DNA of 64,000 nt from Singulisphaera sp045290345 (GCF_045290345.1 NZ_CP155447.1:124001-188000); one strand, 5' to 3'. Positions 19,244 to 27,519 are shown, counted from the stretch's first letter. Numbers and translations: made by a program. Notes: generated by a model from the sequence alone, not told the origin.

Positions 19244-20638
19244 ATGCGTAGAAAACTGCTGGTAGTCGATGATGATCCTTACCTGACGACTCAATTACGC
19301 AAGCTCCTGGAATCGGACGAATTGAGTGTCGATACGGTTTCCAGTGCCCAGGAGGCGTTGACCGCCCTGGGTGAGACCGATTACAGCGTGCTGATCACGG
19401 ATCTGAAGATGCCGGGCATGGGGGGGATGGACCTGATCCGCGAAGTCGCGCAACGACGGGTCCTGGTCACCACGATCGTGACGACCGGCTTCGGCTCGAT
19501 CGATCGAGTGGTCGAGGCGATGCGCCTCGGCGCGTATGACTTCCTGACCAAGCCCATCGACCCCAATAACTTGAAGCTCGTCATGGACCGAGCGCTCAAG
19601 AAAAGGGCGCTTCAGGACGAAGTGCTCAGGCTCCGCCAACAGCTCAAAGAGAGCTACAGCTTCAACAGCATCATCAGCAAGAACCCAACGATGCACGGGA
19701 TCTTCGAGTTGATCCGGCACATCGCGGGGACCAAGAGCACGGTGCTGATCGAAGGGGAGACCGGGACCGGCAAAGAGTTGATCGCCAAGGCCGTGCACTA
19801 CGCCAGCGAGGAGCGGCAAGGCAGCCTGGTGGCGATCAACTGCGCGGCCTTGCCCGAAAATTTGCTCGAAAGCGAACTCTTTGGCCACGAGAAAGGGTCG
19901 TTCACCTCGGCCGACGCACGCCGCAAGGGGCGGTTCGAGTTGGCCGACAAGGGCACGATCTTTCTCGACGAGATCGGTGACATTTCCCAGGCGATGCAAG
20001 CCAAACTGCTGCGCGTGCTCCAGGAGAAGCGTTTCGAGCGGGTCGGCGGGCACGAGAGCATCGAGGTCGATGTCCGGGTGGTGGCGGCAACCAACAAGAA
20101 CCTCGAGAAGGAGGTCAAGGAGGGGCGGTTCCGCGAAGACCTGTTCTACCGCCTCAACGTGATCAAGGTCGACGTGCCCCCCTTGCGCGACCGGCCCGAG
20201 GATATCCCGCTGCTCGTGACCCACTTTCTCAACAAGTACTCAAGGCCGAACGAGCCCCCCAAGAAAATGGCGCCCGACGCCATGGAGCGACTCCTCGCCT
20301 ATCGCTGGCCAGGGAACGTTCGGGAACTCGAGAACGCCATCGAGCGTTCCTCGGTCACGACCGTCGGAGACACGATTAATCCGGACAAGCTCCCCGCACG
20401 AGTCACCGGGATCTCGGACGAGGAAAAACCTCGCTATGAGATCGATCTCCAGCACCCCTTGCCTTACTACCTCAAGGAGGCCACCGAGCAGATCGAGAAG
20501 CAGTATATTCTCAAAGCGCTCGAGAAGAGCCGGGGCAACGTCGGTCGCTGCGCCGAGCTCTGCGGACTGTCGAGACGTAGCGTTTCGGGAAAGATCAGCC
20601 AGTACGAAATCGACAAGTATCCGTTCAAGTCGACATGA
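19244..20638 (+). CDS. NtrC-family sigma-54-dependent response regulator
   Basis: 464 residues from the ATG preceded by GAGGGAGAAGGA. The receiver domain (1-120) has the acidic pair VVDDD, phospho-acceptor D53 in LITDLKMPG and K103 in LTKPID. The AAA+ domain has Walker A GETGTGKE (about 171-178), Walker B IFLDEIGD and the arginine-rich sensor region FREDLFYRLNVI. A Fis-type helix-turn-helix ends the protein (NVGRCAELCGLSRRSVSGKI). The loop that contacts sigma-54, normally GAFTGA, reads GSFTSA (218-223). Strong sigma-54 promoters nearby make it the likely activator of this cluster. CBS protein follows. Confidence 0.95.
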   Translation: MRRKLLVVDDDPYLTTQLRKLLESDELSVDTVSSAQEALTALGETDYSVLITDLKMPGMGGMDLIREVAQRRVLVTTIVTTGFGSIDRVVEAMRLGAYDFLTKPIDPNNLKLVMDRALKKRALQDEVLRLRQQLKESYSFNSIISKNPTMHGIFELIRHIAGTKSTVLIEGETGTGKELIAKAVHYASEERQGSLVAINCAALPENLLESELFGHEKGSFTSADARRKGRFELADKGTIFLDEIGDISQAMQAKLLRVLQEKRFERVGGHESIEVDVRVVAATNKNLEKEVKEGRFREDLFYRLNVIKVDVPPLRDRPEDIPLLVTHFLNKYSRPNEPPKKMAPDAMERLLAYRWPGNVRELENAIERSSVTTVGDTINPDKLPARVTGISDEEKPRYEIDLQHPLPYYLKEATEQIEKQYILKALEKSRGNVGRCAELCGLSRRSVSGKISQYEIDKYPFKST

Positions 20639-20719
20639 GTGGGCGACCGGTCCAAGACTTGCACCTGGGATTTCTCAATTGCGAGCCAAATGCCCCAAAC
20701 ACGCTTGGAGTCTGTAGAC

Positions 20720-21160
20720 ATGGTCGCCCCTTCCCGCGCAAAGCTCACGGCCGCCGACGTGATGACGCCTGATCCCCGTACCTGTTCGATCTTCAGCACG
20801 GTGCTCGAAGCGGTTCTCCTATTCCGCGACGCCGACTGCGGGGCGGTTCCCGTGATCGAGGATGGGAAGCCGGTTGGCATCCTCACCGACCGCGACGTCG
20901 CCCTGGCCTTGTCCGAACATGAGGAAAACCTGCCCCGCTTGCCTGTCAGCAAGATCATGACCCAGGGCGTTTTCACAATCGCGCCCGAGACGGACATCGA
21001 TACGGTGGTGAGCCAGTTCGGCGATCATCGGGTGCGCCGGCTCCTGGTCGTTGGCCCGGACGATCGCTTGCTCGGAATCGTCTCCTGGGCCGACATTGCG
21101 CCCTACGTTCCCGATCGCGAGGTGGGCGAAGCGGTAACCGAGGTGGTCGAGCAACCCTGA
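20720..21160 (+). CDS. Two-CBS-domain protein
   Basis: 146 residues from the ATG preceded by TTGGAG. Two CBS motifs are visible: VMTPDPRTCSIFSTVLEAVLLF...PVIEDGKPVGILTDRD, and KIMTQGVFTIAPETDIDTVV...LLVVGPDDRLLGIVSWAD (each quoted in parts). Such pairs form a Bateman module that binds adenine nucleotides and usually senses energy state. It stands alone without an enzyme domain. It follows the regulator gene by 81 bases, and a partial -24/-12 match (CCGGTCCAAGACTTGCA) lies at about 20647-20663. Confidence 0.88.
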   Translation: MVAPSRAKLTAADVMTPDPRTCSIFSTVLEAVLLFRDADCGAVPVIEDGKPVGILTDRDVALALSEHEENLPRLPVSKIMTQGVFTIAPETDIDTVVSQFGDHRVRRLLVVGPDDRLLGIVSWADIAPYVPDREVGEAVTEVVEQP

Positions 21161-21189
21161 GGTAGGGGGGGGCGACCCACTCAGTCACG

Positions 21190-22104
21190 TCACGGCGGCG
21201 GGGTCAACACCCGGAGCGCCTTCGGCACGACGGTGAACGTCACGGGCGTCGTCGTGCGGAGCTCTCCGTCGAGGTTGACCCGCTTGCCTTGCGGTTGGGT
21301 CTGAAGCAACGCCGTGGGTGTTTGCAGGAAGACGTCGCCCGGCCGGTGCAGGGGAACCTGAAACCGGAGCAGGGCGACGGTCCTCAAGAGCTGCCAGCGA
21401 CTGCGCCCGCCCAGCGTGTAGATGGCGAGGGTTCCATCATCAAGCTCGCTTCCATCGGCCACCAGAACTCCCCCGCCGAAGAACCGGCCGTTCCCGACGA
21501 TGACTTGATGAACGTTCCCCTCGGTAGATCCGCCAGGAGAATCGAGCCTCGCCCGAAACGTGGGATGACGAACGAACGCCAAGGCTCCGGCCACAAGATA
21601 GGCAGAGGCTCCCAGCCAACGCTTCAGCCGAGGCGAGAGCCCCGCGGTCAACGCCACCGACATCCCCACGCTGGCCACGTTGACGAAGTAGACGTCGTTG
21701 GCCCGTCCCAGGTCGATCTGCCGGACATGGCCCCCCGCGGCCACTGCGGCAGACACAGAGAGCTCTGACGGGATCCCAAGCGTCCGCGCGAAGTCATTGG
21801 CGGTCCCCAGGGGGATGACCCCCAGGTCGACCTCCCGCAGCGCCAGGCGGGCCGCCACCGTGCTGATCGTGCCGTCGCCCCCACCCACGATCAGGCGACC
21901 AAACCCTTGATCGAGCAACGCATCGACCGTGCGGACCAAACGTCTCGGGCTTGAGATGTGGACCACGCGGTCGAGCGTTTGCCCGCGCTGCGCGAGTGCG
22001 GCGATGACGGCTGATTCGGCACCGCCGCCGAGCCGCGACCGTGCATTGATTAGCAAGCCGACGCGGCCGGCCATCGGCGGCACCGCCATGGGTGCCTGGC
22101 TCAC
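21190..22104 (-). CDS. Diacylglycerol/lipid kinase (YegS/DagK-like)
   Basis: 304 residues. The catalytic signature GRLIVGGGDGTISTVAARL and LGVIPLGTANDFARTLGIP are diagnostic of the DAGK catalytic family, which phosphorylates diacylglycerol or related lipids with ATP. The C-terminal beta domain has VIVGNGRFFGGGVLVADGSELDDG. Its GTG start overlaps the TGA of the upstream holin-like gene (GTGA at 22101-22104), indicating translational coupling. It is the last gene of the minus-strand operon behind the sigma-54 promoter at 23399-23415, which points to a role in membrane lipid adjustment. Confidence 0.93.
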   Translation of the reverse strand: MSQAPMAVPPMAGRVGLLINARSRLGGGAESAVIAALAQRGQTLDRVVHISSPRRLVRTVDALLDQGFGRLIVGGGDGTISTVAARLALREVDLGVIPLGTANDFARTLGIPSELSVSAAVAAGGHVRQIDLGRANDVYFVNVASVGMSVALTAGLSPRLKRWLGASAYLVAGALAFVRHPTFRARLDSPGGSTEGNVHQVIVGNGRFFGGGVLVADGSELDDGTLAIYTLGGRSRWQLLRTVALLRFQVPLHRPGDVFLQTPTALLQTQPQGKRVNLDGELRTTTPVTFTVVPKALRVLTPPP

Positions 22105-22571
22105 CAGCGGCTTCTCGGAACGGCGCGTCCGCTGTAGGCAAGTACCGTGCGAATCCAGGAGATGTTCCGAACCAGTTCCTCACGCGAACGCCGGAACCCT
22201 TCCAGCGACATTCCCAGCTTGCGGCCGGCAACGACCACGATGAACGCAGCCAGCCCGAGGATGACGGTGGCGGTCAAAAGGAGGGCCAGGCCGATGGAGA
22301 TTCCCGTGGCCTGCGCGATCAGAAGTGAGCCACCCCCGATCGCCACAGGCACGCTGCCCAGAATCAGAACCAGGCCGACCACGACCACGATCAAAGGAAC
22401 GAGGGCCCGGGCCGCCGTCTCCTGAAAGTCGAGTGCGGCGAGCTTGAGCTGCAGTTCGGCGAGCGTCGCCACGTCGTTGCCGAAGCCAGCGAGACTTCCG
22501 ACCATGCTCTCGGCCGAACCGTTGGCCGAGCCGTTGGTCGAGCTGCTTTTTACTTTCGTTTGATCATCCAT
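22101..22571 (-). CDS. Holin-X/DUF1469-like membrane protein
   Basis: 156 residues. A polar Ser/Asn-rich N-terminus is followed by an amphipathic helix (DVATLAELQLKLAALDFQETAARA) and two long transmembrane helices (LVPLIVVVVGLVLILGSVPVAI and IGLALLLTATVILGLAAFIVVVA), then a basic tail. This matches the phage-holin-like superfamily III (YqjE/DUF1469), usually next to YqjD-like genes and not phage-borne. It overlaps the YqjD-like gene upstream by 22 bases and the lipid kinase downstream by 4. Confidence 0.8.
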   Translation of the reverse strand: MDDQTKVKSSSTNGSANGSAESMVGSLAGFGNDVATLAELQLKLAALDFQETAARALVPLIVVVVGLVLILGSVPVAIGGGSLLIAQATGISIGLALLLTATVILGLAAFIVVVAGRKLGMSLEGFRRSREELVRNISWIRTVLAYSGRAVPRSRW

Positions 22572-22768
22572 CCCAAAAGCACCCCCACCCCCAGCGCGAT
22601 GCCCAAAGCGCGCGCTGGTTCTTTGACGACGTATTCTTTAATCATGCCACTCCCCTCGGCCAGGCGCTCGCGAGCGGTCGCCGCGTACTCGAGCGCCCGC
22701 TCCTTGAGTTCCTCGGCTTGAGGACGAAGGTTCGCTTCCAGGCCCTGCATGCGGTCGATCATCGTCAT
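22550..22768 (-). CDS. YqjD/DUF883-like small membrane protein
   Basis: 72 residues: a long amphipathic helix (MQGLEANLRPQAEELKERAL and EYAATARERLAEGSG) and one C-terminal transmembrane helix (ALGIALGVGVLLGWMIKRK). The ARERLAEG...P.RALGIALGVGVLLGW pattern is that of DUF883. AGGAGGTAA directly upstream is the strongest ribosome site in the operon. It is the second gene after the sigma-54 promoter. Family members anchor to the inner membrane and bind ribosomes or shape the membrane; that role is not shown here. Confidence 0.82.
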   Translation of the reverse strand: MTMIDRMQGLEANLRPQAEELKERALEYAATARERLAEGSGMIKEYVVKEPARALGIALGVGVLLGWMIKRK

Positions 22769-22829
22769 TTACCTCCTCGACTCGAAATCGTCCTCGACTC
22801 GAAATCGTCCCTCTCGCGGGACGCAACGC

Positions 22830-23315
22830 TCAGAACGTGGGCTTCTCCTGGGGGCGACCGGTCATTCCCGACGGATTCGGTGGTGCGGGGGCGGCCCCCC
22901 CCGCGGTTGCGTGCTGCTGCACGATCCAGTTCTCCAGATACTGCAAGGCGTATCCTTGAACCGCCCGAATGGCCACCGGAGCCACGAACCCCAGCGCCGA
23001 GGCAACTAGCCCCTTACGGACGGGGTCCTTGACCTCTTCTTTGCCTTTTTCTTTCGCGATGACCTCGCGAACCTCGGCCGAGTCCGACGAGATTGCGACT
23101 GGCACCGCGACAACTTTGTGTCGCTTGGGGACGATCAGATAGCCCACGGCGACCGACACGCCCAGGGCGGCCCAAGGATACATCCCGATGTAGCGACGCC
23201 AGTCGGCCACCGCCTCGGCGTTGGCCACGACATCACGAACATCCGCATGGAGCTCGTGACGGATCTGCGCCATTTTATGTCGGATCACGTCGGCGTCGTT
23301 GGTCGCGGTGGCCAC
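22830..23315 (-). CDS. YqjD-like membrane protein heading a sigma-54 operon
   Basis: 161 residues from a GTG preceded by GGGAG at 6 bases. A start further upstream would fall inside the -24/-12 promoter, so it is rejected. After the helix MAQIRHELHADVRDVVANAE comes a transmembrane stretch (YPWAALGVSVAVGYLIVP), then a charged linker (EVREVIAKEKGKEEVKDP) and a second hydrophobic segment (GLVASALGFVAPVAIRAV). The C-terminal end is Pro/Ala-rich. It resembles DUF883 proteins at the N-terminus; the C-terminal half is unassigned. Confidence 0.72.
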   Translation of the reverse strand: MATATNDADVIRHKMAQIRHELHADVRDVVANAEAVADWRRYIGMYPWAALGVSVAVGYLIVPKRHKVVAVPVAISSDSAEVREVIAKEKGKEEVKDPVRKGLVASALGFVAPVAIRAVQGYALQYLENWIVQQHATAGGAAPAPPNPSGMTGRPQEKPTF

Positions 23316-23398
23316 AACCTGCTCCCGTCGGGGTCGTTCGGACTCAATTTCGAGGAACCACGGCGGAAACTTCGCCCCACCGGTCACCCCGAGAAGCA

Positions 23399-23415
23399 AG
23401 CAACCGCAATGCCAA
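23399..23415 (-). promoter_or_regulatory. Sigma-54 promoter (-24/-12) of the membrane operon
   Basis: The minus strand reads TTGGCATTGCGGTTGCT. It matches the consensus at -24 (TTGGCA) and -12 (TTGCT) with correct spacing. It differs at only one base from the plus-strand site at 26470-26486. Predicted initiation near 23388 leaves about 72 bases before the GTG at 23315. Confidence 0.8.
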
Positions 23416-23518
23416 GAAGACCCGTCGACTGACCCTTCGGGAAGATCGGACGCATTTGCCGGATGTTGACGCCGCCAGTTCCCTCACATCGGCAAAACAG
23501 TGCTCAGTGGAGCACTGC

Positions 23519-25093
23519 TCAACCTTGCGGCGGCACCTTGGCACCGGTCTGACGCTTGGCCCGAGCCGCGCGCAGATTCTCCCAGAGCGAGCGGCCCTGC
23601 TGGCCCACCTGGGAAATGAGCCGACCCGCCTTGGATCGTGTCGAGACGCGATGCAGGTGACGGATCAAGGCAGTCCGCTCGGCCCGATGAAAGAGTGAGC
23701 CGAGCGCGGGCAGCAACTGCTCCGTAATCCCGAACTCCGACTTTTCGGGGAGACCGACGGCGACCACCTCGTTGATCGTGGGGGGGAGGGCGGCTCGGAT
23801 GGCCTCGAGGCGTGCTCTGACGGCCGTCTCGCGGCTCCGATGGCCGGTGTCCCAATGATAGGGAGGAGCCCAGTCGCCGCCGAATTCGGGCTTGTCAACC
23901 ATGGTGACGACCGCCAAGGCGGGGGCGATCTCGAGACGAGGGTGCTCCACATACCAGAGATCCCAGGCCTGAGCGAACGCCACGTCAGCCGCGTAGGAGT
24001 CGCGACGACCATCGATGACGAGAATCATCAGGTCGGCCTCCACAGCTTGCGCCACGGCCTCGCGGCGGGTCGCCCGGTCACGGGCCGATTCTCCCCCCGG
24101 ATTCGTCGTGTAGCCAGCCAGCTCGACGAACTGGGCCGTCTGAAGCCGTTCGAGAACGGAATCGTCGAGCCCCCCCGCCGCCAGCCTGGCCTTGACCAGG
24201 GACAGGTCTCCCCCTCGCGCCAGCTTCAACGACTCGATCAAACGGGACTTCCCCGCCCCCCGCGCTCCCGCAACCGCCACCACCAGCGTGGCCAGTTCGC
24301 CGTCGTTCGTCTGGGCCCGCTTGGCCGCCTTCCGGGTCAGCCGTCGATACTGGCCCGTCCCGATCGCCAGGCGGCCGCTATAGAGTTCGATCAGGTGCAT
24401 GCCCAGGCGGTTGATGAACGCCCGGTAAAACCATCGCAGCAGATTTTGCTGCATGTTCTTCCAGGCCGGTTTGACCATCCACTGCTGCGTCCCCAGCCGT
24501 GCCAGGCCCGCAAGCGGACTGAAGATCGGCAGCAGATACGAGTAGATATCGTTGGCTTTTTGAACGTAACCGGCAACCTGCACCGCCTGCTTCCAGTGCG
24601 CAGCCGTGAGCAGATCACCGCCGGGCACCTGGCGACAGAGGCAGTTGAGATCGTCGGCGGCCAGCTCCATGGCGGTCAGAAATTCCACGATCGGAACGTG
24701 CCCAATCGGATCGGCCGCCAGCGGGTGATAGTGCTCGGCGAGCTTGCGGGCCAGGCGACGAGAGGTCTCGATGTAGATGTCGATGTCGCTGAGGGCCTCC
24801 AACGCGATCAATTCCCCCTGGCCGGCCTCGTTCTCAACGATCTCCCAGGCTTTCCGATCGAACGCCGTGAAGGTGTGGGGGGCATCCCAATCCAGGGGGG
24901 GCAAAAGCAGGTTCGTAGCTTTCGTCCACCGCGCCGCGAGAATCGCGAACACGATCCCCGAGGCCAACCAGAGCACCCCGGCGGGCCAGAGCCATCGCCG
25001 CTCATACAACCAGATCGTTCCGAAGCCGATGTAAGCCAGGAACGGACCAACCAAGAGGAGCAGGAGGACCCACGCCCGCCAGTTTTTGATCAC
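23519..25093 (-). CDS. Membrane-anchored GTPase-domain protein
   Basis: 524 residues from a GTG preceded by a G-rich ribosome-site-like stretch; a longer frame to 25285 lacks a ribosome site and is basic, low-complexity sequence. Two N-terminal transmembrane helices (VLLLLLVGPFLAYIGFGTIWL and AGVLWLASGIVFAILAA) precede a helical region of about 180 residues. The G domain follows: P-loop GARGAGKS (about 276-283), a switch II-like FVELAGYT, then VDGRRDSY and an NKxD-like TMVDKP. The layout resembles bacterial dynamin-like or DUF697-associated GTPases acting at the membrane. The family name is uncertain. Confidence 0.75.
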   Translation of the reverse strand: MIKNWRAWVLLLLLVGPFLAYIGFGTIWLYERRWLWPAGVLWLASGIVFAILAARWTKATNLLLPPLDWDAPHTFTAFDRKAWEIVENEAGQGELIALEALSDIDIYIETSRRLARKLAEHYHPLAADPIGHVPIVEFLTAMELAADDLNCLCRQVPGGDLLTAAHWKQAVQVAGYVQKANDIYSYLLPIFSPLAGLARLGTQQWMVKPAWKNMQQNLLRWFYRAFINRLGMHLIELYSGRLAIGTGQYRRLTRKAAKRAQTNDGELATLVVAVAGARGAGKSRLIESLKLARGGDLSLVKARLAAGGLDDSVLERLQTAQFVELAGYTTNPGGESARDRATRREAVAQAVEADLMILVIDGRRDSYAADVAFAQAWDLWYVEHPRLEIAPALAVVTMVDKPEFGGDWAPPYHWDTGHRSRETAVRARLEAIRAALPPTINEVVAVGLPEKSEFGITEQLLPALGSLFHRAERTALIRHLHRVSTRSKAGRLISQVGQQGRSLWENLRAARAKRQTGAKVPPQG

Positions 25094-25410
25094 CGCCAAC
25101 CCCCCAGCCCAAGACCGATTCTCAAAACGTCGCCCTTCGCTCACAAGTTCGTCACAACCCTCCGCATCTTTCGCCGAACGGTCCGGCCGGAACCAGATTC
25201 TGGCGAAGCGTCCGCGGAGATCGCGGGGCCTTGGGTGCAAGGCGGACCGGCGAACTCGGCACGTCCCAAATTGACGGGACGGCAATGACGATCCGGCTCG
25301 CCGCTCGACCGGGATCTGGGTCGAAAGACGGGCCGGAACCGAGGTTCGGGGGCCAGCGTTCGGGGCGGATCAGCGATCCCGATCCATTGAACGCGGTGCC
25401 GCGCGTGCGG

Positions 25411-25854
25411 TCAACTGGTCCTCAACGAGCTGGGCATGTGGCGGGCGATCGCGTCGGGCAGATTGCGAAGTGTGTCGGCCAGGTTGCCAAGCGAGTCGGG
25501 AGCGTGGCGGAGGCGATCGGGAAGATGACGCTCAGCCCAGCCTTCCTCGTGTCGGGGTCGCGCGAGCAGGGTGGTGAGCACGAGACCAAAGCCGAAACCG
25601 ATTCCGAATCCGATCAAGACGGACGGCGCGGGGTTTCGGGCCATCATTCCCTCGGCGCGGCGGTAACGTCGCGTGGCTTCCTCGCGGGCCGAACCGTAGC
25701 CCTCGCCAAGCCGCTGGCCAACCTGGGCAACCCCTTCATGGAGTTGCTGGCCAACCGCCTGAACCTGGTCGCGGAGACCACGATCCTCGCCACCGCGCTC
25801 GGGTCCGCCGCGGCCTGCTCCACCGTTTTGTCGCTCTGAATTGCCCTTTGGCAT
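25411..25854 (-). CDS. DUF883-like membrane protein with long C-terminal tail
   Basis: 147 residues. A glycine-rich charged N-terminus leads into an amphipathic helix (VQAVGQQLHEGVAQVGQRL, then YGSAREEATRRYRRAEGMM). A single transmembrane helix with GxxxG spacing follows (VLIGFGIGFGFGLVLTTLLA). The tail has repeated short helices (LPDRLRHAPDSLGNLADTL, LRNLPDAIARHM). AAGGAG precedes the ATG, and a good sigma-54 promoter lies 72-88 bases upstream. It is a third YqjD-like protein in the cluster. Confidence 0.75.
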   Translation of the reverse strand: MPKGNSERQNGGAGRGGPERGGEDRGLRDQVQAVGQQLHEGVAQVGQRLGEGYGSAREEATRRYRRAEGMMARNPAPSVLIGFGIGFGFGLVLTTLLARPRHEEGWAERHLPDRLRHAPDSLGNLADTLRNLPDAIARHMPSSLRTS

Positions 25855-25925
25855 TGCCGTGACTCCTTAGCAGAAGGTTCATCATGAGGTCCAAAACTCA
25901 GGGGACCTGACGTTGAGATACCCCG

Positions 25926-25942
25926 TGCAACGGCCATGCCGT
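25926..25942 (-). promoter_or_regulatory. Sigma-54 promoter (-24/-12)
   Basis: The minus strand reads ACGGCATGGCCGTTGCA: GGCA at -24 and TTGCA at -12, with ten bases between GG and GC. It faces the DUF883-like gene starting at 25854. Confidence 0.7.
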
Positions 25943-26152
25943 CGCTCCTTTGTTTCCGCTGGGAACTTGACTGCGTGCTCCAGGGTGGTAACGTACGCAG
26001 CGAGAACTCCGAAATCCCTCTTGAGAAGGGGTTGACCCTCCACCATAGAGGTTGCGATCATCTCAAGAGACTTCGCGGCGTCACCCGGCCCCATTGGGGG
26101 GTCCTCTCGTCGCCGATCGTTTGAAGTTCTCCTTCCCAAGGGAAAATCTCCA

Positions 26153-26368
26153 ATGAAGCGTTTCCTGGCTCTGTCGATGATCCTTGGCGTTACCTCGTTC
26201 GGCTTGGTTGGTTGCGGCGAAGAAGCCAAGGTTGACGAACCGGTCAAGGTCGATGCCCCCGCCGCTGCCCCGGGTGATGCCCCCGCCGCTGCACCGGGCG
26301 AAGCTCCGGCCGCTGCCCCCGCCGCTGACGCGCCGGCCGCTGCCCCCGCCGCTGACGCGCCGAAATAA
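26153..26368 (+). CDS. Small Ala/Pro-rich lipoprotein
   Basis: 71 residues. The signal peptide ends in the lipobox LVGC, so lipidation of Cys21 is expected. The mature part is nearly all Ala, Pro, Asp and Glu in a degenerate repeat (APAAAPGD/E, APAADAPAA). A repetitive, disordered outer-membrane or periplasmic tether is likely. Similar short lipoproteins are common in planctomycetes. A strong intrinsic terminator follows 27 bases after the stop. Confidence 0.8.
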   Translation: MKRFLALSMILGVTSFGLVGCGEEAKVDEPVKVDAPAAAPGDAPAAAPGEAPAAAPAADAPAAAPAADAPK

Positions 26369-26394
26369 TTTCGGAACCAGCGACGCTGTCTGCT

Positions 26395-26430
26395 ACGCCC
26401 CCCGTCTTCGTTCGGGGGGCGTTTTTTTTT
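26395..26430 (+). terminator. Intrinsic terminator of the lipoprotein gene
   Basis: ACGCCCCCCG (26395-26404) pairs perfectly with CGGGGGGCGT (26413-26422) around an 8-base loop and runs into nine Ts. It is a textbook Rho-independent terminator. Confidence 0.93.
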
Positions 26431-26469
26431 GGCGAATCCTTGAGTTCAAAAACTGGTGATTCCGAAGGG

Positions 26470-26486
26470 TTGGCATTGCGGTTGCA
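26470..26486 (+). promoter_or_regulatory. Sigma-54 promoter (-24/-12) of the CsbD gene
   Basis: TTGGCATTGCGGTTGCA has perfect GG/GC spacing and consensus TTGGCA and TTGCA. Initiation near 26497 gives a leader of about 53 bases before the ATG at 26550. It lies just past the lipoprotein terminator, so the two transcripts are separate. Confidence 0.82.
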
Positions 26487-26549
26487 CTCCCTCACCTCCC
26501 AAGAAGCCCGGCTGTGTGGCCGGCCAAACGGGGAATCCGGGGGAGGATC

Positions 26550-26978
26550 ATGACCATGGCGATCAACGCACAGGAACTTCAGGGTCAGTGGAACAAGCTA
26601 CGTGGGCACGTGAAAGAGAAGTGGGGACAACTCACCGACGATGACCTGCAAATCCAGGGCGGCAACATCGACCAACTCGTGGGCCGGATCCAGCAGAAGA
26701 CCGGTGAAGGGCGTGAGAGCATCGAGCGGTATCTCACCGAACTGACCTCGCGAGGAGCGTCGGCCGTCTCCCAGGCGACGGAGTCCGTCAGTCAGTACGC
26801 CCAGCAGGCGGGGGGCCGGCTCCGTGAGCACTACGGTGAGTTCGCCGATGTGGCCCGCGAGCGACTCGACTCGGTGCAGGACCACGTGCGTCACAACCCG
26901 ACTCAGTCCGTCGCCACGGCCTTCGGTGTTGGCCTGGTCGCCGGACTGATCGTGGGGCTGGCCTTGCGTTCGCGATAA
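26550..26978 (+). CDS. CsbD-like stress protein with C-terminal membrane helix
   Basis: 142 residues from the ATG with GGGGGAGG 5 bases upstream. Residues 5-65 fit the CsbD family: LQGQWNKLRGHVKEKWGQLTDDDL (quoted in part), then QLVGRIQQKTGEGRESIERY. Unlike the short soluble CsbD proteins, it continues through an amphipathic helix (QQAGGRLREHYGEFADVARE) to a DUF883-like transmembrane end (VATAFGVGLVAGLIVGLALRSR), so it is a CsbD-YqjD fusion. CsbD genes are general-stress genes in Bacillus. Here control is probably by sigma-54. Confidence 0.9.
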   Translation: MTMAINAQELQGQWNKLRGHVKEKWGQLTDDDLQIQGGNIDQLVGRIQQKTGEGRESIERYLTELTSRGASAVSQATESVSQYAQQAGGRLREHYGEFADVARERLDSVQDHVRHNPTQSVATAFGVGLVAGLIVGLALRSR

Positions 26979-26998
26979 CCCTTGAGTGAGGCCGCGGG

Positions 26999-27018
26999 CC
27001 GGGCGAACGATCGCCCGG
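26999..27018. terminator. Hairpin after the CsbD-like gene
   Basis: CCGGGCGA and TCGCCCGG form a perfect 8-bp stem with an ACGA loop, 20 bases after the stop. No T-run follows, so termination is only probable. Confidence 0.5.
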
Positions 27019-27094
27019 TCCACTTCCGGCCAAATTCTCACACGTGTTCGATTTTAAAAGCGGACAACTACGACCACGACGGGGGGGTACGGCT

Positions 27095-27271
27095 ATGCTA
27101 CGCTGGGCAATTCTTTTCGCCATCGTCGCACTGATCGCTGGCGTCCTCGGGTTCGGCGGCGTCGGCGGAATGGCGGCCGACATCGCCAAGATCTGCTTCG
27201 TCCTCTTCCTGGTGCTGTTCGTGATCTCGCTCGTGATGGGCCGACGGGCCATCGACGGTCCGACGATCTAG
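27095..27271 (+). CDS. DUF1328 (YtjA-like) small membrane protein
   Basis: 58 residues from the ATG after a GGGGGGG tract. Two hydrophobic helices (AILFAIVALIAGVLGFGGVGG and ICFVLFLVLFVISLVMGRR) match the DUF1328 pattern, including WAILF at the start and GFGG between helices. The function is unknown; members are often found in stress-related gene groups. No sigma-54 site was seen directly upstream. Confidence 0.88.
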   Translation: MLRWAILFAIVALIAGVLGFGGVGGMAADIAKICFVLFLVLFVISLVMGRRAIDGPTI

Positions 27272-27519
27272 AGCGGTTTACGATCGCATTGCGCACGGTG
27301 GAGGAAAACGGGGACTGGCTCCCGGCCCGCTCCATGCTCGGCTTTTCCGGACGACCTGGCGGCCGGGTGCCTGTCCCCATTTTCCGGGCCGTCACGGGCG
27401 GCCTCGGCGGAAAGGGGGACAGGCACCTCCGCTGCGCTCCGGAGCCAGTCCCCGTTTCCGCACGTGCTCCTGAGTCTTGAGACCAACCACCGTGCGCAAC
27501 GCATCCGCAAACCGCTCTA
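27269..27519. repeat. Large imperfect palindrome (MITE-like intergenic repeat)
   Basis: A 33-base arm at 27269-27301 (TAGAGCGGTTTACGATCGCA...) pairs with 27487-27519 at 28 of 33 positions. Nested inside are two more arms: GGGGACTGGCTCC against GGAGCCAGTCCCC, and GGTGCCTGTCCCC against GGGGGACAGGCACC. The outer motif GCTTAGAGCGGTTTGC recurs near 27707-27722. The structure fits a mobile non-coding element or an RNA hairpin. It carries no ORF of note. Confidence 0.75.

Noticed and set aside
22101..22571. Prophage holin
   Set aside because: The fold is holin-like, but no phage gene is nearby and it sits in a YqjD-type housekeeping operon.
25882..26247. 121-codon minus-strand frame over the 25926 promoter
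   Set aside because: It overlaps the sigma-54 site and the lipoprotein leader and shows no family resemblance.
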